The notes under the pieces: generated by a model
The model's database searches: none
Told to the model about the DNA's origin: nothing
The model's input: only the letters and a program-made list of their open reading frames with translations
NCBI GenBank assembly: GCA_041398605.1
Contig: JAWKUK010000014.1
Span: 124,001 to 188,000 of the forward strand
Length of the DNA: 64,000 nt
Direction: 5' to 3'
DNA from: JAWKUK01 sp041398605
GTDB taxonomy: Bacteria > Planctomycetota > UBA1135 > GCA-002686595
Position numbers and translations under genes: made by a program
Part shown: positions 27,804 to 38,059 of the stretch, one piece after another
How the letters are laid out: every line of letters starts with the position of its first letter
How positions within the stretch are numbered: position 1 is the stretch's first letter

Positions 27804-29582
27804 ATGAAGCCAATTCAAGTCTTCCTTCTTGCCGCACCGTTCGCGTTGGGACTTGCCCAAGCTGCTCAGCAGCCGGCCCAAGTCATCGAGACGCAGTTTG
27901 TCACCAACTTCGAGGGATTCTTCGGGCTCTCCGTTGATATGGATGGCGGAACTCTGGCGATCGGGTCACGGGAAGTGATCCCTGGGAATTCCACGCGAGG
28001 CCGAGTCGCCGTCTATTCCCGACCGTCACCCTCGGGGCCGTGGGTCCATACTCAGGACTTGGGGCTCGAGCCGTTGTTTCCGAACCCGGGGAGTTCGACG
28101 TTCGGCACGATGATCGAAATCGCTGGTGACTCACTGATGACCGCGGGCATCTTCTGTTGGGAATTCATGCGCGTCGGTGGTCGATGGCAACAGCACGAAG
28201 AGATTCGCACGCCGACGATTCCGGGTTGGTACTTCATGGGCGGAATCTTCTCAATGTCATACGACGGCCAGACGCTCCTGACCGGGTTCCACCAAGCGCA
28301 GATCGCGCCCGGCGTGCTCGACCCAGCCGCGACGTTTTGGGAGCGGAATGGGACGTGGACGCCCGTCTGGACTGTCCGCGGCTCCGACTTGGGCCTGCCG
28401 GTGGACAACACGAACTTTGGTGTTGTCACGGCGCTCTCTGAGGACCTCGCGGCCATCTCGGCCACGCGAGCACCGTCCGGTAACGTCACGGATGTCGGCG
28501 CGGTCTTTACGTTCCGCCGCGTGAGCGGCGTTTGGCAGCACGAGCAGACACTCCATCGACCCGGGCAAGCGACACATGACCATGGATTTGGCATGTCCCT
28601 TGCGATGGATCAAGACTGGCTGTTCGCACACTGCTCGCGCGACATTGGCGACGTTCCTTCGATCTACGCTTACCGTAGGACGCCAGGCCTGGGGTGGCAG
28701 CTTCACTCGAAGATCAGTCCGACCGTTGGCAACACGGCAGGGCTCCCGTTCCTTGGACTCGGCGCAAAGTTGGACTGGGTGGCGCCGTACCTCGCGGTGA
28801 CGGCCGGCTCCTACATCGCCCCACCCGCGACGCCCGGCGCGCCAGCAAACGGTGTCGGAGCGGTGTTTGTTTACGAGCTCTGCGGGGACGTCTGGAACCA
28901 GCACCTCGGACTGGCAGCGCCGCCATCCTTCGGATATTCGGGCATCGGCACGCGCCGAGACGGCATGGCCTTCGACGGCGAGACCATTGCCGTCGGCGGC
29001 CCCGACTGGTGGGGCGGGAGCCCGCCCGTCAACGACCGTGGCATCGCAGCGGTCGCGGAGTTCCGACCAGGCAACCCCGGGTCCTGCCTCGAGGTCGGGC
29101 GTATCGCCTGCGACCCGAGCACGCCTGAAACGACGGACTGCCCGTGTGGCCTGCCGATGACGCCGGGGCGCGGTTGCCCGAACCCGGTCGGGCCCGGGGC
29201 GCGCCTCTACGTCCAGGGCGGCTTCAACGAGGCCGAGGCGCGGCGCGTGCTCGTCGAGGGCTTGCCGCCCGAGAGCACCGTCCTGCTGGCCGTCGGCCGC
29301 TCCGTCGCGAGCCAATTGCCCGCGGGCGTGGTCAACGGCGACGGCGTGTGGTGCATCGACCCCATCGTCTCGGGCCTCACCCGCGTCGCGCGCGCCGACG
29401 CCGCCGGTAACGCGGTCTTCGACCATGTGATCCTGCAACCCCACGCCTCCGGCACGACGGGCTGGCAGATCCCCCTGCAAGCGCTCTACCGCTCGCCCGC
29501 GCCCAGCACCTGCGGCGGCCGCTGGAACGCCACCCAAGCCGTACAGGTCACCATCAGCAGCTTCGGCTACCACCTCCCGTAG
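27804..29582 (+). CDS. Secreted seven-bladed FG-GAP-like propeller protein, copy 4 (intact)
   Basis: The only full-length copy, 592 residues. A signal peptide (KPIQVFLLAAPFALGLAQA) is followed by a propeller: blade-like starts at FGLSVDMDGG, FGTMIEIAGD, FSMSYDGQTLL, FGVVTALSEDLAA, FGMSLAMDQDWLF, LGLGAKLDWVAPYL and SGIGTRRDGMAFDGETIAVGG make seven. The ~130-residue C-terminal domain starts CPCGLPMTPGRGCPNP and ends ISSFGYHLP; such domains occur on many exported planctomycete proteins and may serve sorting or adhesion. No catalytic motif is seen. Adhesion or ligand binding at the cell surface is the likeliest role, by fold only. Sequence type: block A1 with block B2 (NTNFGVVTALSEDLAAISAT). Confidence 0.88.
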   Translation: MKPIQVFLLAAPFALGLAQAAQQPAQVIETQFVTNFEGFFGLSVDMDGGTLAIGSREVIPGNSTRGRVAVYSRPSPSGPWVHTQDLGLEPLFPNPGSSTFGTMIEIAGDSLMTAGIFCWEFMRVGGRWQQHEEIRTPTIPGWYFMGGIFSMSYDGQTLLTGFHQAQIAPGVLDPAATFWERNGTWTPVWTVRGSDLGLPVDNTNFGVVTALSEDLAAISATRAPSGNVTDVGAVFTFRRVSGVWQHEQTLHRPGQATHDHGFGMSLAMDQDWLFAHCSRDIGDVPSIYAYRRTPGLGWQLHSKISPTVGNTAGLPFLGLGAKLDWVAPYLAVTAGSYIAPPATPGAPANGVGAVFVYELCGDVWNQHLGLAAPPSFGYSGIGTRRDGMAFDGETIAVGGPDWWGGSPPVNDRGIAAVAEFRPGNPGSCLEVGRIACDPSTPETTDCPCGLPMTPGRGCPNPVGPGARLYVQGGFNEAEARRVLVEGLPPESTVLLAVGRSVASQLPAGVVNGDGVWCIDPIVSGLTRVARADAAGNAVFDHVILQPHASGTTGWQIPLQALYRSPAPSTCGGRWNATQAVQVTISSFGYHLP

Positions 29583-29590
29583 CGCCCGAC

Positions 29591-29787
29591 TCGATGACCT
29601 GGGAAGCGGCGCGGGGGAGCACCGCAAGAACGTGCGGGAGTCCACGACGGGGTTCCTAGACCAAGCCGCCGGGGTGCTGGCGGCTTCGACGATCCTCACG
29701 TACGCGATAGATGCCGTCGACAATGCCACGAACGCGGTCGTGTGTGGCGTCGCGCTCGCCTTTGTGCTGTTCCACGGCCGCCTCTGA
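29591..29787 (+). pseudogene. Duplicated 3' fragment of the UbiA-family prenyltransferase gene
   Basis: This stretch follows 17,529-17,875, the last ~115 codons of the prenyltransferase gene, including its TGA (29785-29787). It is recognisably the same (GCGGCGCGGGGGAGCACCGC, CCAAGCCGCCGGGGTGCTGG, TTCCACGGCCGCCTCTGA) but carries scattered substitutions and one internal deletion of 150 bp (17,665-17,814 in the intact gene), bounded by the short direct repeat CACGA and in frame. It has no start of its own. It marks the right edge of the accessory island. Confidence 0.85.
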
Positions 29788-29809
29788 CGCGGGCCATTCC
29801 CCGCGTCGC

Positions 29810-30261
29810 TCAGCGCGGCGCGAACGGCGCGATGAGCGCCGCGCGCGCGCGGCGCCGCGCCTGGACCTCCTCGGGGCCGTGCACACGCTCCAGCGGCGGC
29901 GCGAGCGCTTGCCAGAGCCGCCAGGCCGCGCCGTGCGCGCGGTCCTTGGGCGCCGCGCGCTCGAGCCAGCGGCCTAGGAGCGCCTCGGCCGCGCCCGCGT
30001 CGCCCAGCGGGTCACCGAGGCGCGCCAGGAGGTAGGGGAGCAGCGCTTCGGCGTCATCCGCCGCCAGCGCGGCCTCGGCCGCCGCCATGCGTAGATCGTC
30101 GGGTTCCCCTGTCGCGCGGGCCAGCGCGGTCAGCGTTGGCAGATGCGCCCCATCGGCCAGCCGCCCGAGGCTCCGAACGGCCGCGACGCGCAGCTCGTGC
30201 GGCGTCGCCGCGGCCGTGCAGGCCTCCAACCGCGCGAGGGCGCGCGCGCTGCCCCGCCTGC
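29810..30261 (-). CDS. HEAT-like repeat lipoprotein, C-terminal part (after frameshift)
   Basis: Continues the gene at 31,616 in another frame: SARALARLEAC, ELRVAAVRSLGRLADGAHLP, DLRMAAAEAALAADDAEALL and a final RRARAALIAPFAPR. The helical Ala/Leu-rich repeats match those of the upstream part. One base removed from the C4 run at 30262-30265 joins the two. It ends only 22 bp from the duplicated prenyltransferase fragment, so the island edge did not damage it. Confidence 0.7.
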
Positions 30262-31612
<1,351 letters not shown>

Positions 31613-31616
<4 letters not shown>

Positions 31617-32740
31617 GGGCGCGCCACCACGCGCTGGACGAGCTCGGAGTCGATGAACGGGTCGGTGACGCTCTCCGTCGCGATCGGCGCGCCCGTCGTC
31701 GGGTCGCGGTAATAGGGCGCGCGCTTGTAGACGAGCGCGACCTCGACGCCTTGCGCGGCGTCCGGGTCGTCGATGACGAGCGCGCGTCGCTCGCCGTACA
31801 TCAAGAGCGTGCTCACGAGGTGCGTCTCGTCGCGATACGGATCGCGGATCCGGTGCAAGTGGCGCCAATCGCCGCCGTCCTTGGTCACGCCATTGGCGTC
31901 GAGCTGTGCCGCGTCCGTCGCAGGACCTGTGACGGGGCGCCACCAGAGGTCGGACGCGCGCGAGCGCTCGTCCGTCGGGTAGCTATGGCCAGCGCCCGTG
32001 TTCGTGACGGCCACCTCGAAGCCGCCCTCGGGCCGCGCCGTGGCCTCGAGGGTTACGGCGCTGCGCACGACCTCGATGTAGTGCCCGCCGGGCATCGTGT
32101 GCACGCGCCCGTCGGCAGGGTCCGCCGTGCGGTTCGGCATATGGCACTGGATGCAGCCGATCCGCTCCTCGGCGAACGGGGTCGCCTTCCACTGCTGCAC
32201 CGTCTTGTGCTGGTCATGGCAGCCAGCGCAGAAGTCCACCCGTTGCAGCTCGCGCCGAATGGTCGGACGGCACGGCGCGGCGGGGTTCTCGACCGTGCCG
32301 GCGATGCGGCCGTCGGGCAGCAAATGGCACGTCAAGCAATCGACGCCCTCCGCGCGGCGCGCGGCGCGCGGCATGACGCGCTCACCGATGCCGGACTCCC
32401 AGACCGGCTGCGGCGCGTGGCAGTCGATGCAGACCTTGTTCGAGAAGTCCTTCGACTGAACGCGCACGTCCTCGTTGTTCCACGAGTTCGCGTGCGGCGA
32501 CGCGAGCCACTCGTCGAAGATCTGCGTGTGGCAGTCGCGGCATTGGGCGGAGCTCGTCCATTCCGTCGGCACGGAGGCGACGTTTGGCGCGCTGTTTGCG
32601 CTCGGCGACGCCTGCTGGGCGCCAGCGCCCGAGGCGCTGGCGGGCACGGCGTGCCGCGCCCCGGGACCGTCAGCGACCAGCGCATAGACGAGCCAGCCCG
32701 TTAGCCCGAGGAGCCCGAGGCCAAGTATGAGCCTTAGCAT
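31613..32740 (-). CDS. Pentaheme cytochrome c family protein
   Basis: 375 residues from ATG 32740. An N-terminal hydrophobic helix (LRLILGLGLLGLTGWLVYALV) anchors or exports it. Five CxxCH haem-binding sites are present: CRDCH, CIDCH, CLTCH, CAGCH and CIQCH, followed by a haem-free domain of about 170 residues with beta character (ATARPEGGFEVAVTNTGAGH) containing a GHSYPT motif seen in multihaem cytochrome c554-like proteins. The spacing suggests periplasmic electron transfer; the partner is unknown. It overlaps the ABC ATPase gene by 7 bp (ATGCTAA), with AGGAGG inside that gene as its ribosome site, so the two are translationally coupled. Confidence 0.9.
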
Positions 32741-33492
32741 GGGCGGGGCGCCTCCTGCGCGAGCTCCGTGACGCCGCCCGCCTCGAGGGTCAAGACGCGA
32801 TCGGCGACGCGGCGCGCTTCGTCGGGGTCGTGGGTGACGTGCAGCACCGTCAAGCCGAGCCGCCGTTGCAGGGTTTGCAGGCGGTCGAGCAACCCCGCGC
32901 GCCGCGGCGCGTCGAGGGGCCCGAGCGGCTCGTCGAGCAGCAGCACCTCTGGCTCGGCGGCGAGGGCGCGCGCGAGCCCGAGGCGTTGGGCCTCGCCGCC
33001 GGAGAGCGTCGCGGCGCGGCGCTCTTCGAACCCGGCCAGGTCGCACAGCTCCAAGAGCTCACCGACCCGCGCCTTGCGCGCCGCGCGCGCCACGCCGCGC
33101 CGGGCGAGGACGAAGTCCAAGGTCCCACGCGCGCTCATGTGCGGCCACAGCGCGGCGCCTTGGAACAAGAGCCCGACGCTGCGCTCCGCAGGCGGGATCA
33201 GCACCCGGCCCGGCTCGCTCGCGGCGCGGCCGAAGAGCGCGATGCGCCCGCGCGTCGGCGCGACGAGGCCCGCGATCGCGCGCAGCAACGTCGTCTTGCC
33301 GGAGCCCGACGCGCCGACGAGCAAGACGTGCTCGCCGGGCCAGAGGGCGAGGGTCGCGCCCGTGAGCAGGGTGCGCCCGCCGACGCTGACGGAGACGTCG
33401 ACGGCCTGGACCGCCGGCGCGCCCGACCCGGCGCTCCCAGTACTCCCAGCACTCACGGCGCTCGCGGCGCGCGACTCGACTTGCATGTCCAT
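32734..33492 (-). CDS. ABC transporter ATP-binding protein (iron/spermidine type)
   Basis: 252 residues. The Walker A motif is GASGSGKTT, the Q-loop is in LLFQGAALWPH, the signature is LSGGEAQRLGLARAL, Walker B is VLLLDEPLGPLD and the switch His is in LHVTHDPDEA. The start ATG 33492 shares one base with the permease stop (TGATG); a longer frame begins at 33576 inside the permease. The C-terminal regulatory domain found in FbpC and PotA types is missing, so it is a short form. It energises the permease encoded just upstream. Confidence 0.92.
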   Translation of the reverse strand: MDMQVESRAASAVSAGSTGSAGSGAPAVQAVDVSVSVGGRTLLTGATLALWPGEHVLLVGASGSGKTTLLRAIAGLVAPTRGRIALFGRAASEPGRVLIPPAERSVGLLFQGAALWPHMSARGTLDFVLARRGVARAARKARVGELLELCDLAGFEERRAATLSGGEAQRLGLARALAAEPEVLLLDEPLGPLDAPRRAGLLDRLQTLQRRLGLTVLHVTHDPDEARRVADRVLTLEAGGVTELAQEAPRPC

Positions 33493-35474
33493 CACGGGAG
33501 GAACTCCATGCGCTTGCGCGCGAACAATGACCAGAGCAGCCCGGGCAGGAGCAGCACGAACACGACCAGGAGGCACAGCGCCGAGACGAAGTCATCGCGC
33601 CCGAAGTGCACCGCGTTGAACACACGGAACAGCACGGTGTCGTTGGCGGCGGGCACGAGGATCGCCGCATCGAGCTCGCGGATCGACAGCACGAACACCA
33701 TGGTCCATGCTCCGACGAGCGATGGCCAGAGGGCGGGCGTGACGATCGAGAAGAGCCTGCGGCTGGCGGACGTCCCCGCGAGGGCCGCGGACTCCTCGAG
33801 GCGCTCGTCCACGGAGGCCGCCGCGCGCGACAGCGCCAAGGTGGGGAAGGCCAAGAAGCGGCCGACATACAGCAGGACGACGATCGCGCCCGACTCGTAG
33901 ATCCGCGCCGTGAGGTCGTGGTTCCACAGGGCGATCGCGCCGATGCCGAACAGGATCGCGGGCGCGGCGAGCGGGATCACGACGAGCAGCTCCATGAGCC
34001 GCCCGCGGCGCCGGCGCGCGGCCGCATGGCCGAGGATCAGCGCCAGCGGCACGGCGAGGGTCGCGGCGAGCGCGCCGAACACGATGCTCGAGATGAGCGA
34101 GCCGCGGGACAGCTCCAACGCGCGCGCGAACGAGCCGCGCAGGTTGCGCCCGAACTGCGCGAGGCGCTGGCCGAGCGGGCCGCGGTCCTTGGGCTTGCCC
34201 GCGGCGGCCTCGGCCTCCGCCGCGGCGGTGGCCGCGGCGGCGGCGACGGCCTCGGGGGAGTCGCGCTTGAAGCTGCCGACGGCCGCAGAGTTCGACGGCT
34301 TCGGGAACGTCGTCGGCGCGCCGCTGTCGCCCGCTGCGGGCGCGGCGCCAGTGGGCGCGCCCGCCGCGGGCGCGACGCCGCCGAGCTGGCGCACGGTCGC
34401 AGCGCGCGCCGCCGCAGAGGCCGCCGCCGCGACCGCGGCCCGGCGCTCAGCGCTGTCCACGATCGCTTGTTCCGTGGGCGCGCCAAGCGCCGCCGGGCCG
34501 GCGGGGGGGGGCACGACCTGCGCGGCGCCGCCGCCCTGCGTCCAAGCCGCGCGGCGGATGGACCCCGACCCGAAGAGGCGCGAGCCGCCGCCGGCCTCAA
34601 AGGCGAGGCGCGCGATCGGGACCAGCGCGCCGAGCGTCACGAGCAGCGCGCAGAACCCGAACGCGGCCCAGCGCCCGCGCCCGAGGCGCAGCGGCGCGGG
34701 GCGCTGGAAGTCGCCCGCGACCACGGCCGAGCCGCGCCGGCGGAGCGTCAGCGCGGGGATCAGCGCCAGGAGCGACAGCCCGACGAGCGGCGCGGCGATC
34801 GCGGCGGCGCGCCCTTGGTTCCCGTCCACCTTCGAGGCTGTGAAGACCTCCGTCGCGTACACGCCGAACTTCTTCCCGACCGACGAGACGTAGTCGGCCA
34901 GCGAGAAGTCGTTGACCGCGAACACAAACGCGAGGCACGCGCCCGCGAGGACGCTGGGCAGGACGAGCGGCAGCTCCATGCGCAGCGCCGCGGGGAGGCC
35001 GCCGACCAGGAGCGCGGCCTCTTCGCGGCGCGCGTCGATCTGCTCGAACGCCCGCGCCGTGAAGAGCGCGACGAGCGGGAACGTCGCCAACGCGAGCAAG
35101 AGCGCCGTCATCACCGGGCCGCGCAGCGGCACCAGCATCGTCCACGTCATCGCGAGCACGAGCGGCGGCAAGATCAGCGGGACGATCCCCGCGGCCCGCA
35201 AGAACCCCGCGCCCGGCACGTCCGTGCGCGCCACGAGGAAGCCGAACGGCGCGCCGACGAGGACCGCGAGGCCCGCAGCGCTGAGCCCGAGCAGCGCGGT
35301 CTTCGAGAGCAGCCCGAGCGTCCGCGCGTCGTAGACGTCCATCAAGAACATCGACGGCCCCGCCGTGAACGCGTCGCGCAGGAAGGGCGACACGACGCTG
35401 GCCAGCGGCCCGAACCCAAAGAGGGCGAGCGCGGCCAGCGCGGCGCAGAGGAGCGGTGTGCTCGAGCGGCTCAA
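33492..35474 (-). CDS. Fused iron(III)-type ABC transporter permease with long Ala-rich linker
   Basis: 660 residues with two homologous permease halves, as in FbpB/ThiP-type proteins: residues 1-290 with about six membrane helices (VLVGAPFGFLVARTDVPG, LILPPLVLAMTWTML, ELPLVLPSVLAGACLAF) and 455-660 with another six (LLVVIPLAAPAILFGIGAIA, TPALWPSLVGAWTMVFVLSI). Both have the loop that docks the ATPase. Between them lies an unusual linker of about 160 residues (292-450), very rich in Ala, Pro and Gly, probably disordered; normal fused permeases have only a short join. The start codon is 14 bp after the binding-protein stop. Confidence 0.9.
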   Translation of the reverse strand: MSRSSTPLLCAALAALALFGFGPLASVVSPFLRDAFTAGPSMFLMDVYDARTLGLLSKTALLGLSAAGLAVLVGAPFGFLVARTDVPGAGFLRAAGIVPLILPPLVLAMTWTMLVPLRGPVMTALLLALATFPLVALFTARAFEQIDARREEAALLVGGLPAALRMELPLVLPSVLAGACLAFVFAVNDFSLADYVSSVGKKFGVYATEVFTASKVDGNQGRAAAIAAPLVGLSLLALIPALTLRRRGSAVVAGDFQRPAPLRLGRGRWAAFGFCALLVTLGALVPIARLAFEAGGGSRLFGSGSIRRAAWTQGGGAAQVVPPPAGPAALGAPTEQAIVDSAERRAAVAAAASAAARAATVRQLGGVAPAAGAPTGAAPAAGDSGAPTTFPKPSNSAAVGSFKRDSPEAVAAAAATAAAEAEAAAGKPKDRGPLGQRLAQFGRNLRGSFARALELSRGSLISSIVFGALAATLAVPLALILGHAAARRRRGRLMELLVVIPLAAPAILFGIGAIALWNHDLTARIYESGAIVVLLYVGRFLAFPTLALSRAAASVDERLEESAALAGTSASRRLFSIVTPALWPSLVGAWTMVFVLSIRELDAAILVPAANDTVLFRVFNAVHFGRDDFVSALCLLVVFVLLLPGLLWSLFARKRMEFLP

Positions 35475-35487
35475 CGGACAGCCTCGT

Positions 35488-36567
35488 TCAACGGTTGAAG
35501 AGCTTCGTCAGCTCTTCCGTACGCGCCGCGATGTCCTGGCCGAGCGCGACGTAGTCGACCTGCATGGCCTTGAAGTCGCCGAGGCGCCCCACGTGCGCGG
35601 GCCGCGCGACGCGCTCGCGCACGGGGATCTGCGCCGAGCGCGACGCCGCGAGGCGCGCCTCGACCTCGGGGCGCAGGACCCAATCGATGAAGCGCTTCGC
35701 GTTCTCGGCGTGCGGCGCGTCCTTGAACAACATGATCGTGTTCGGGATGAGCAGCGTCCCGATCGGCGCGCCGTCCTTCATGAGCGTGCCCGGGGCCTCG
35801 ACCTGGTCGGGGTAGATCCGCGCGACGGGCGCCCCGTCTTGCTCGGCGACGTAGTAGTCGTCGGTGTCGGTGAAGGCCCAGGCGAGCTCGCCGGCCTTCG
35901 TCAGCGTCATCGACTGCCCGTTCGAGTTCGGCAGGTTGACGAGCCCCTCGGCGTTCGCCGCGGCGATCTTCCCAAAGAAGTCGCGCGCCCACGCCTCGCC
36001 CATGACCTGGTACAGCGCCGTCGCGTGGGTGAGCGTCGTGCCCGTCAGCGGCAACGCGATGCCGGCCTTGCCGGCCCAGCGCTCGGCCAGGAGGTCGAGG
36101 GTGCCGTGCACCTCGTCCGGCTGGACGAGGTCCGTGTTCGCGATGAGGACCCGCGCGCGCGCCGCGAAGCCGGTCCAGCGCCGCTCGGCGTCGCGGAAGA
36201 GCGCGGGGATCTCCGCCGCGGAGGGGGAGTCGTAGGCGGCCAAGAGGCCCTGCTCCGCCAGGCGGATCGTCTGCGCGATCTCGTTGTTCCAGAAGACGTC
36301 CGTGCGCGGCCGGCCGGACGCGTGCTCGGCCAGGATGGCGCTGACGTGCCCGACCGTCTTCGACTGCTCGATGTCGTACTGGGCCTGGACCACGAGGCCC
36401 GTCTCACGTTCGAACTCGCGCACGAGCTCCTCGGAGAAGACTTGGTCGAGGGAGATCCGGACGACGAGGTCGGGAGCCTTGCCGCAGCCCGCGAGGGCCG
36501 CCGCGGCCAACAGGGCGGCGCCGGCCGCGAGGGGTGAGGCCAGGGTGTTGGGGGTTCGGGGTGCCAT
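35488..36567 (-). CDS. ABC transporter substrate-binding lipoprotein (iron(III) type)
   Basis: 359 residues from ATG 36567, with a lipobox (AAALLAAAALAGCGK) indicating lipid attachment and a periplasmic-binding-protein fold of the FbpA/AfuA branch: LVVRISLDQVFSEELVREFE, TDVFWNNEIAQTIRLAEQGL, a Tyr-containing DTDDYYVAEQ segment, and FIDWVLRPEVEARLA. The DTDDYY segment fits the tyrosine-rich ligand site of ferric-ion binders, but thiamine or polyamine cannot be excluded. It is the first gene of a five-gene minus-strand operon. The frame is open to 36603, before the signal peptide. Confidence 0.88.
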   Translation of the reverse strand: MAPRTPNTLASPLAAGAALLAAAALAGCGKAPDLVVRISLDQVFSEELVREFERETGLVVQAQYDIEQSKTVGHVSAILAEHASGRPRTDVFWNNEIAQTIRLAEQGLLAAYDSPSAAEIPALFRDAERRWTGFAARARVLIANTDLVQPDEVHGTLDLLAERWAGKAGIALPLTGTTLTHATALYQVMGEAWARDFFGKIAAANAEGLVNLPNSNGQSMTLTKAGELAWAFTDTDDYYVAEQDGAPVARIYPDQVEAPGTLMKDGAPIGTLLIPNTIMLFKDAPHAENAKRFIDWVLRPEVEARLAASRSAQIPVRERVARPAHVGRLGDFKAMQVDYVALGQDIAARTEELTKLFNR

Positions 36568-36746
36568 GTCGAGGAGGGTAGTCCACCCAAGCCGCGTGGC
36601 CACACTCGAACGGACGGTCCCTTGTGATCGGGAGTTTCCGCGCGGCGCCTGTGGCGGTAGGGTGCTCGGCCCAGAGCCCGCCCGAGCGCGGGCGCGCGCG
36701 GCCGATCGTCGCGCCTCCCCCCGAGATTCCGCGTCAGATCCCCCGT

Positions 36747-37928
36747 ATGAAGCTCGCTCAGCGCATGTCGGTGCTCGGCACCGAGACCGCCTTCGAGGTG
36801 TTCGCCAAGGCCAAGGCCCTCGAGGCCCAAGGCAAGGACATCGTCCACCTACACATCGGCGCGCCCGACTTCCTGACCCCGGCGAACATCGTCGAGGCGG
36901 GGCGGAAGGCGCTCGCCGACGGCTGGCACAAGTACACGCCGGCGAAGGGCATCCCTGAGCTCCGCCAAGCCGTCGCGGACGACATCAAGCTGCGCCGCGG
37001 CGCGGACGTCCACCCGGACCGCGTCCTCATCGTGCCCGGCGGGAAGCCGACGATGTTCTACGCGATCATGATGTTCGGCGAGCCAGGCAAGGAGATCCTG
37101 TACCCGAACCCGGGCTTCCCGATCTACGAGAGCCTCATCCACTGGTCGGGCGCGAAGGCCGTCCCGATCGAGCTGCGCGAGGACAAGGGCTTCGCCTTCC
37201 GCGCCGAGGACGTGCTCGCGCAGATCACGCCGAACACGAGCCTCCTGATCCTGAACACGCCGGCGAACCCGACGGGCGGGATCATCCCGCGCTCGGAGAT
37301 GGACGCGCTCGTGAAGGGGCTCGCCGCGCACCCGCACGTGGTCGTCCTGTGCGACGAGATCTACTCGCGCCAGCTCTACGACAACGAGCAGCACGTCTCG
37401 ATCCTGCAGTACCCCGAGATGCACGAGCGCGCGATCGTCCTCGACGGTTGGAGCAAGACGTACGCGATGACCGGCTGGCGCCTCGGCTACGGCGTCTGGC
37501 CGACGTCGCTCGTCGCGCACGCGGAGCGCCTGCAGATCAACTCCAGCTCGTGCGCGAACGCGGTGACCCAGGTCGCCGCGGTCGAGGCCCTGCGCGGCCC
37601 GCAGGACGAGGTCGACCGGATGGTGCGCGCGTTCGACGAGCGCCGCAAGATCATCCACGCCGAGCTGAACGACATCCCGGGCTTCTCGTGCATCATGCCC
37701 AAGGGCGCGTTCTACGCGTTCCCGAACACTTCAGGGACGGGGATCGCCTCGCGCGTCCTGGAGGACGAGCTGCTCAACGTCGCCGGCGTCGCGTGCCTCT
37801 CTGGCACGAGCTTCGGCAAGTTCGGCGAGGGCTACCTGCGCTTCAGCTACGCCAACAGCATCGACAACATCCGCGAGGGCCTGCGCCGCGTGCGCGAGCA
37901 CCTCGCTGCGCGCGCCGTGGCGCGCTGA
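36747..37928 (+). CDS. Class I/II aminotransferase (aspartate/aromatic type, PLP-dependent)
   Basis: 393 residues. Fold-type I aminotransferase with the PLP Lys in DGWSKTYAMTGWRLGY, the Asn of NTPANPTGG, the Asp/Tyr of LCDEIYSRQLYD, and a substrate-carboxylate Arg in YLRFSYANS. The N-terminal HLHIGAPDFLTPANI and YTPAKGIPELRQAV segments are typical of the AspC/PatA group; which amino acid it uses cannot be told. ATG 36747 is chosen; the frame is open to 36624 but upstream codons do not look protein-like. It is divergent from the iron transporter operon with about 180 bp between the starts. Confidence 0.92.
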   Translation: MKLAQRMSVLGTETAFEVFAKAKALEAQGKDIVHLHIGAPDFLTPANIVEAGRKALADGWHKYTPAKGIPELRQAVADDIKLRRGADVHPDRVLIVPGGKPTMFYAIMMFGEPGKEILYPNPGFPIYESLIHWSGAKAVPIELREDKGFAFRAEDVLAQITPNTSLLILNTPANPTGGIIPRSEMDALVKGLAAHPHVVVLCDEIYSRQLYDNEQHVSILQYPEMHERAIVLDGWSKTYAMTGWRLGYGVWPTSLVAHAERLQINSSSCANAVTQVAAVEALRGPQDEVDRMVRAFDERRKIIHAELNDIPGFSCIMPKGAFYAFPNTSGTGIASRVLEDELLNVAGVACLSGTSFGKFGEGYLRFSYANSIDNIREGLRRVREHLAARAVAR

Positions 37929-37970
37929 GCGCGCCCTGCCACCTGCTGAGCGCGCCCTGCCGCCCGCTGA
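37922..37970 (+). repeat. Short 21-bp-period direct repeats after the aminotransferase
   Basis: GCTGAGCGCGCCCTGCC occurs at 37922 and 37943, and a partial third copy at 37964. The first includes the aminotransferase stop codon. Confidence 0.6.
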
Positions 37971-38059
37971 GCGCAGGCGGAACGGCCGCGTGCAGGTGAT
38001 CCTGATCGTGAGAGCACCCAGCGGGCGTCATGGGACGCCCGCTCTTCCCTGAGAGAGCC

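Larger units (their letters stand above)
27731..29596 (+). repeat. Tandem repeat unit 4 of 4, truncated at the right
   Basis: 1,866 bp. It runs with no indels against unit 2's spacing, but stops within the trailing spacer at CTCGATG, where prenyltransferase-like sequence begins. The ~50-bp rest of the spacer is missing. Confidence 0.88.

Noticed and set aside
32768..35498. Long plus-strand open frames opposite the ABC transporter genes
   Set aside because: Their translations are Arg/Ala-rich and lack any domain; the minus-strand frames contain complete Walker and permease motifs.
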